Source: Litoreibacter arenae DSM 19593
GTDB taxonomy: Bacteria; Pseudomonadota; Alphaproteobacteria; Rhodobacterales; Rhodobacteraceae
Direction of reading: 5' to 3'
DNA length: 64,000 nt
Assembly (NCBI RefSeq): GCF_000442275.2
Contig: NZ_KE557306.1
Location: 723,599 to 787,598 of the forward strand
The translations under genes were made by a program, and so were the position numbers. Below are positions 62,023 through 64,000 of this stretch, piece by piece. The notes beneath the pieces are model-generated. The model did no database searches, was not told the DNA's origin, and saw only the letters and a program-made list of their open reading frames with translations. Each line of letters begins with the position of its first letter. Position 1 is the stretch's first letter.

Positions 62023-62108
62023 GAAACCTCAGAATTCGAACATTGCGAAAAAGCCTAGCAATGCCCCATGCGACTCACAAACCCTTTTTCATCATTGACG
62101 GAGCGTCG

Positions 62109-62570
62109 TCAGTAACGACCGGGTGAATTGATCGCCACCACGCCGGTAAACATATCATGCAAGCCCTGACCGCGCTCCGTCATCAACATCAGGAAGACCG
62201 AAACCACCTGCGGGATGAAAAACGCGCTGGCCACCATGTAGGCGACGGTGTGCAAGGCGGCATCGGTGCCGTCGAGCTTCGCGCCTTCGCGGTTGCGCAG
62301 CTCGATGTTGAACAGGCGCATGCCGGGTGTGGCAGAGAAGGCGCGGATCGAGCCGATGCGGTAGATCAGCGAGACCACCAGAAACACCAGCGGGAACACG
62401 AACCACAGCAGGAACAATGGGATGCTCGCCACCACGGCGGCAACTATCCCTACGATAACGGTATCCACGACCCACGCCAACAGGCGCTTCACGCTGACGC
62501 CGCTGTAAAAGGCGGGTTCGGTCACGGGGTCGGGCAGGGCTCTGTAGGTGTCATTCATGGTGAAGGACAT
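62109..62570 (-). CDS. RDD-family membrane protein
   Basis: 153 aa from 62570 (62558 is an alternative start). RDD signature region SVKRLLAWVVDTVIVGIVAAVVA, with three or four membrane helices, then the family's GMRLFNIELRNREG strand and LHDMFTGVVAINS end. RDD proteins have been tied to ion exchange and stress tolerance but the role here is unknown. Confidence 0.87.
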   Translation of the reverse strand: MSFTMNDTYRALPDPVTEPAFYSGVSVKRLLAWVVDTVIVGIVAAVVASIPLFLLWFVFPLVFLVVSLIYRIGSIRAFSATPGMRLFNIELRNREGAKLDGTDAALHTVAYMVASAFFIPQVVSVFLMLMTERGQGLHDMFTGVVAINSPGRY

Positions 62571-62598
62571 GGGGTCGGGTCTCCGGAATTGAAAGAGG

Positions 62599-62622
62599 CG
62601 CGCCCCCATGATCGGGGGCGCG
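62599..62622 (-). terminator. Hairpin between DUF2852 and RDD genes
   Basis: A perfect 9-bp stem CGCGCCCCC (62599-62607) with GGGGGCGCG (62614-62622) and a 6-base loop, just after the DUF2852 stop and before the RDD start on the minus strand. No T-run. Confidence 0.6.
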
Positions 62623-62631
62623 ATGTGACGA

Positions 62632-63042
62632 TCAGGCGTCGTCGGATTTTGCGGCTTTCGCACGCTCGTCCATGAAGGAGTCGAACTCGGACTTGTCCTT
62701 GGCTTCGCGCAGACGCTCCAGGAAGGTCTCGAATGCGTGCTGCTCGTCTTCCAGACGTTTCAACATGTCGGCCTTGTACGAGTCGAAGGCGGTGTTACCC
62801 GAACTTTTGAACCCGTGGGAAGAACGATGCGCCATGGCGCGGCTGCGGCAGGAAGAATTGAACATGCGTTTGCTCCAGATCATATAGGCGAGAAGGGCGA
62901 GACCGACGGGCCAGAAGAAGACGAAGCCGAGGATCAGCGTCGCGATCCATGCGCCCTTGCCGCGCTCGTCCAGCCAGGCTTCGGCCCGGGAAAACCAGCC
63001 CATGCGGGGCATTGTCGGGGTGACGGAAGGGGTAGGTGTCAT
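62632..63042 (-). CDS. DUF2852 protein
   Basis: 136 aa from ATG 63042 with AAGGAG upstream; the frame extends to 63090 without an RBS. One strong membrane helix (GAWIATLILGFVFFWPVGLALLAYMIW), a basic segment, then a charged helical tail (ADMLKRLEDEQHAFETFLERLREAKDKSEFDSFMDERAK), which is the DUF2852 pattern of alphaproteobacteria. Function unknown. Confidence 0.85.
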   Translation of the reverse strand: MTPTPSVTPTMPRMGWFSRAEAWLDERGKGAWIATLILGFVFFWPVGLALLAYMIWSKRMFNSSCRSRAMAHRSSHGFKSSGNTAFDSYKADMLKRLEDEQHAFETFLERLREAKDKSEFDSFMDERAKAAKSDDA

Positions 63043-63390
63043 CAGGCGCTCCTTTAAGTGAATGTTATTTACATTTACATATTTGGGCATGCGCGGCGTT
63101 CTTTCAAGAACTTTCGCCCGAAAAACGTAGAAAAGGGCGCAAAATTCGGTGGCTTTATTGAATTCATTGAGGTTTTTCGACTTCAGGAGGTCAGCTCATC
63201 AGCCCTTTCCCCGTGCAAAGACCGCTCCAGACCGGTGATTTCCTCTTCTTTGGGGGTGTGAAACGGCAGGATCACCTTGGCCAAAACGACCAATTCGTTG
63301 GTCGCAATTGCGGCCCTTCTAGAACAATGGCGACTGCGTCGCTGCTGGACTCTCAGGCTAAAACAAGCGGCCGTGCCGCGACAGCGGCCG
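63043..63390. other. Gene-free stretch upstream of DUF2852
   Basis: About 350 bases between the CinA-type gene and DUF2852. Overlapping open frames exist on both strands but none has an RBS or recognisable protein. The part next to DUF2852 is AT-rich (TTATTTACATTTACATATTTGG) and probably holds its promoter. No repeat was seen. Confidence 0.5.
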
Positions 63391-63858
63391 TCAAGAAAGC
63401 GCGGACAGCAACAATGCCAGCGCATGGGCCACGGTGGCCCGACGCACTTCGCTGCGGCCGAGGGCGCCGAATTGAACGGTCTCAGTCTCAACGCCCCCCG
63501 CCGTCGCCACGCCGAAGCAGACCATACCTTCCGGTTTGACCTCCGAGCCGCCCGGTCCCGCGATCCCCGTCACCGACACCGCCAGATCCACGCCGGACGC
63601 CCGCAACGCCCCTTGCGCCATCTCCCGCGCGACCTGTTCGGATACCGCGCCATGGGCCTCCAGCGACGCCGCCGTGACGCCCAGCATCTTTTTCTTGGCC
63701 GCGTTGGAATAGGTCACGAACCCGCATTCCACCACGTCGGACGAGCCCGCCACCTCGGTCAACGCCCCCGCGATCAAGCCGCCGGTGCAGCTTTCCGCCG
63801 TGGCGATGCGCCAGCCTTTGGCCCGCGCCGCCGCAAGAACGTCAGCCGCGTCAGCCAT
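63391..63858 (-). CDS. pncC: CinA-type nicotinamide-nucleotide amidase
   Basis: 155 aa from ATG 63858 (63876 is an alternative). The stand-alone C-terminal CinA domain: ATAESCTGGLIAGALTEVAGSS near the start, with the catalytic serine in SCTGG, and VSVTGIAGPGGSEVKPEG in the middle. It deamidates nicotinamide mononucleotide in NAD recycling. It overlaps the end of pgpA by eight bases. Confidence 0.9.
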   Translation of the reverse strand: MADAADVLAAARAKGWRIATAESCTGGLIAGALTEVAGSSDVVECGFVTYSNAAKKKMLGVTAASLEAHGAVSEQVAREMAQGALRASGVDLAVSVTGIAGPGGSEVKPEGMVCFGVATAGGVETETVQFGALGRSEVRRATVAHALALLLSALS

Positions 63859-64000
63859 GGGATATCCAAGCGCCAAGCATCACGACCAAAGCCGCCAGAA
63901 CGCCCGCGATAACGTCATCCAGCATCACGCCCAGTGGCCCTTCCTTGCGGTCCGCCCATCCCACGGGGCCGGGTTTCCAGATGTCGAACAGCCGGAATGC
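63851..64000 (-). CDS. pgpA: Phosphatidylglycerophosphatase A, 3' end only
   Basis: The last 49 codons of a gene entering from beyond the window. RLFDIWKPGPVGWADRKEG then MLDDVIAGVLAAL is the conserved C-terminal half of PgpA, the membrane enzyme that makes phosphatidylglycerol from its phosphate. The stop overlaps the CinA-type gene. pgpA next to cinA is a common alphaproteobacterial order. Confidence 0.88.
   Translation of the reverse strand, partial: AFRLFDIWKPGPVGWADRKEGPLGVMLDDVIAGVLAALVVMLGAWISHG

Noticed and set aside
63277-63912. 211-aa plus-strand frame at the right end
   Set aside because: It is antisense to the CinA-type gene, Arg/His-rich, without an RBS.
1-64000. CRISPR arrays or complete insertion sequences
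   Set aside because: No regularly spaced direct repeats and no transposase-like protein were seen in any frame.

Overview
The window reads as a chromosomal segment of a marine-type Rhodobacterales (Roseobacter-group) alphaproteobacterium. This rests on the family mix and gene order: the trgA-trgB-cysK tellurite locus, an acrylyl-CoA reductase end beside a BCCT carrier, an imelysin/bacterioferritin/HemP iron operon, a TRAP transporter, Bpt and DUF2852. Coding density is high, most genes sit in operons with 4-nt overlaps, and the backbone is GC-rich. No rRNA, CRISPR array or complete insertion sequence was seen. There is one tRNA gene.

Layout. 1-12.4 kb (backbone): end of acuI, a universal stress protein, a BCCT carrier, a class V aminotransferase, photolyase, cyclopropane-fatty-acyl synthase, trgAB-cysK, a large MscS-type channel and an AlaX editing protein. 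12.49-12.58 kb: tRNA-Ser(GGA). 12,564-35,987: a 23.4-kb integrated element bounded by exact 24-bp direct repeats of the tRNA 3' end. It carries a P4-type integrase, an unknown low-GC gene, two small HTH proteins, a second tyrosine recombinase, a complete type I restriction-modification system (hsdM-hsdS-hsdR), a TetR regulator with paired operators in front of a FAH-hydrolase/metallo-hydrolase pair, a lipoprotein hydrolase/RND efflux operon, and a type VI secretion cargo module (DUF4123 chaperone, polymorphic effector, putative immunity gene, small exported protein). It also holds several copies of a short non-coding repeat family.

36-42.6 kb (backbone again): a two-component system divergent from a GtsABCD-like sugar ABC operon. 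42.6-44.9 kb: a PLP-dependent lyase and a BenE-type carrier. 44.9-51.4 kb: a nine-gene minus-strand iron operon (55-aa ORF, HemP, unknown protein, imelysin, Bfd, Bfr, di-heme oxidoreductase, second imelysin, DUF1513), including two genes too short for ordinary ORF calling. 51.6-53.8 kb: a Lin0512 pair, a DUF305 protein and a glutaredoxin/MauE fusion. 53.8-60.7 kb: a cache-domain histidine kinase and LuxR-type regulator divergent from a TRAP transporter. 60.8-64 kb: VOC protein, Bpt, RDD protein, DUF2852 protein, CinA-type amidase and the end of pgpA.

How the parts fit: both transport operons are paired with a divergent two-component system, and both have a strong hairpin between the binding-protein gene and the permease genes. 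The most unusual content is in the tRNA-Ser element: defence, efflux, a small inducible hydrolase cassette and an orphan interbacterial-toxin module without VgrG, PAAR or other secretion genes nearby.
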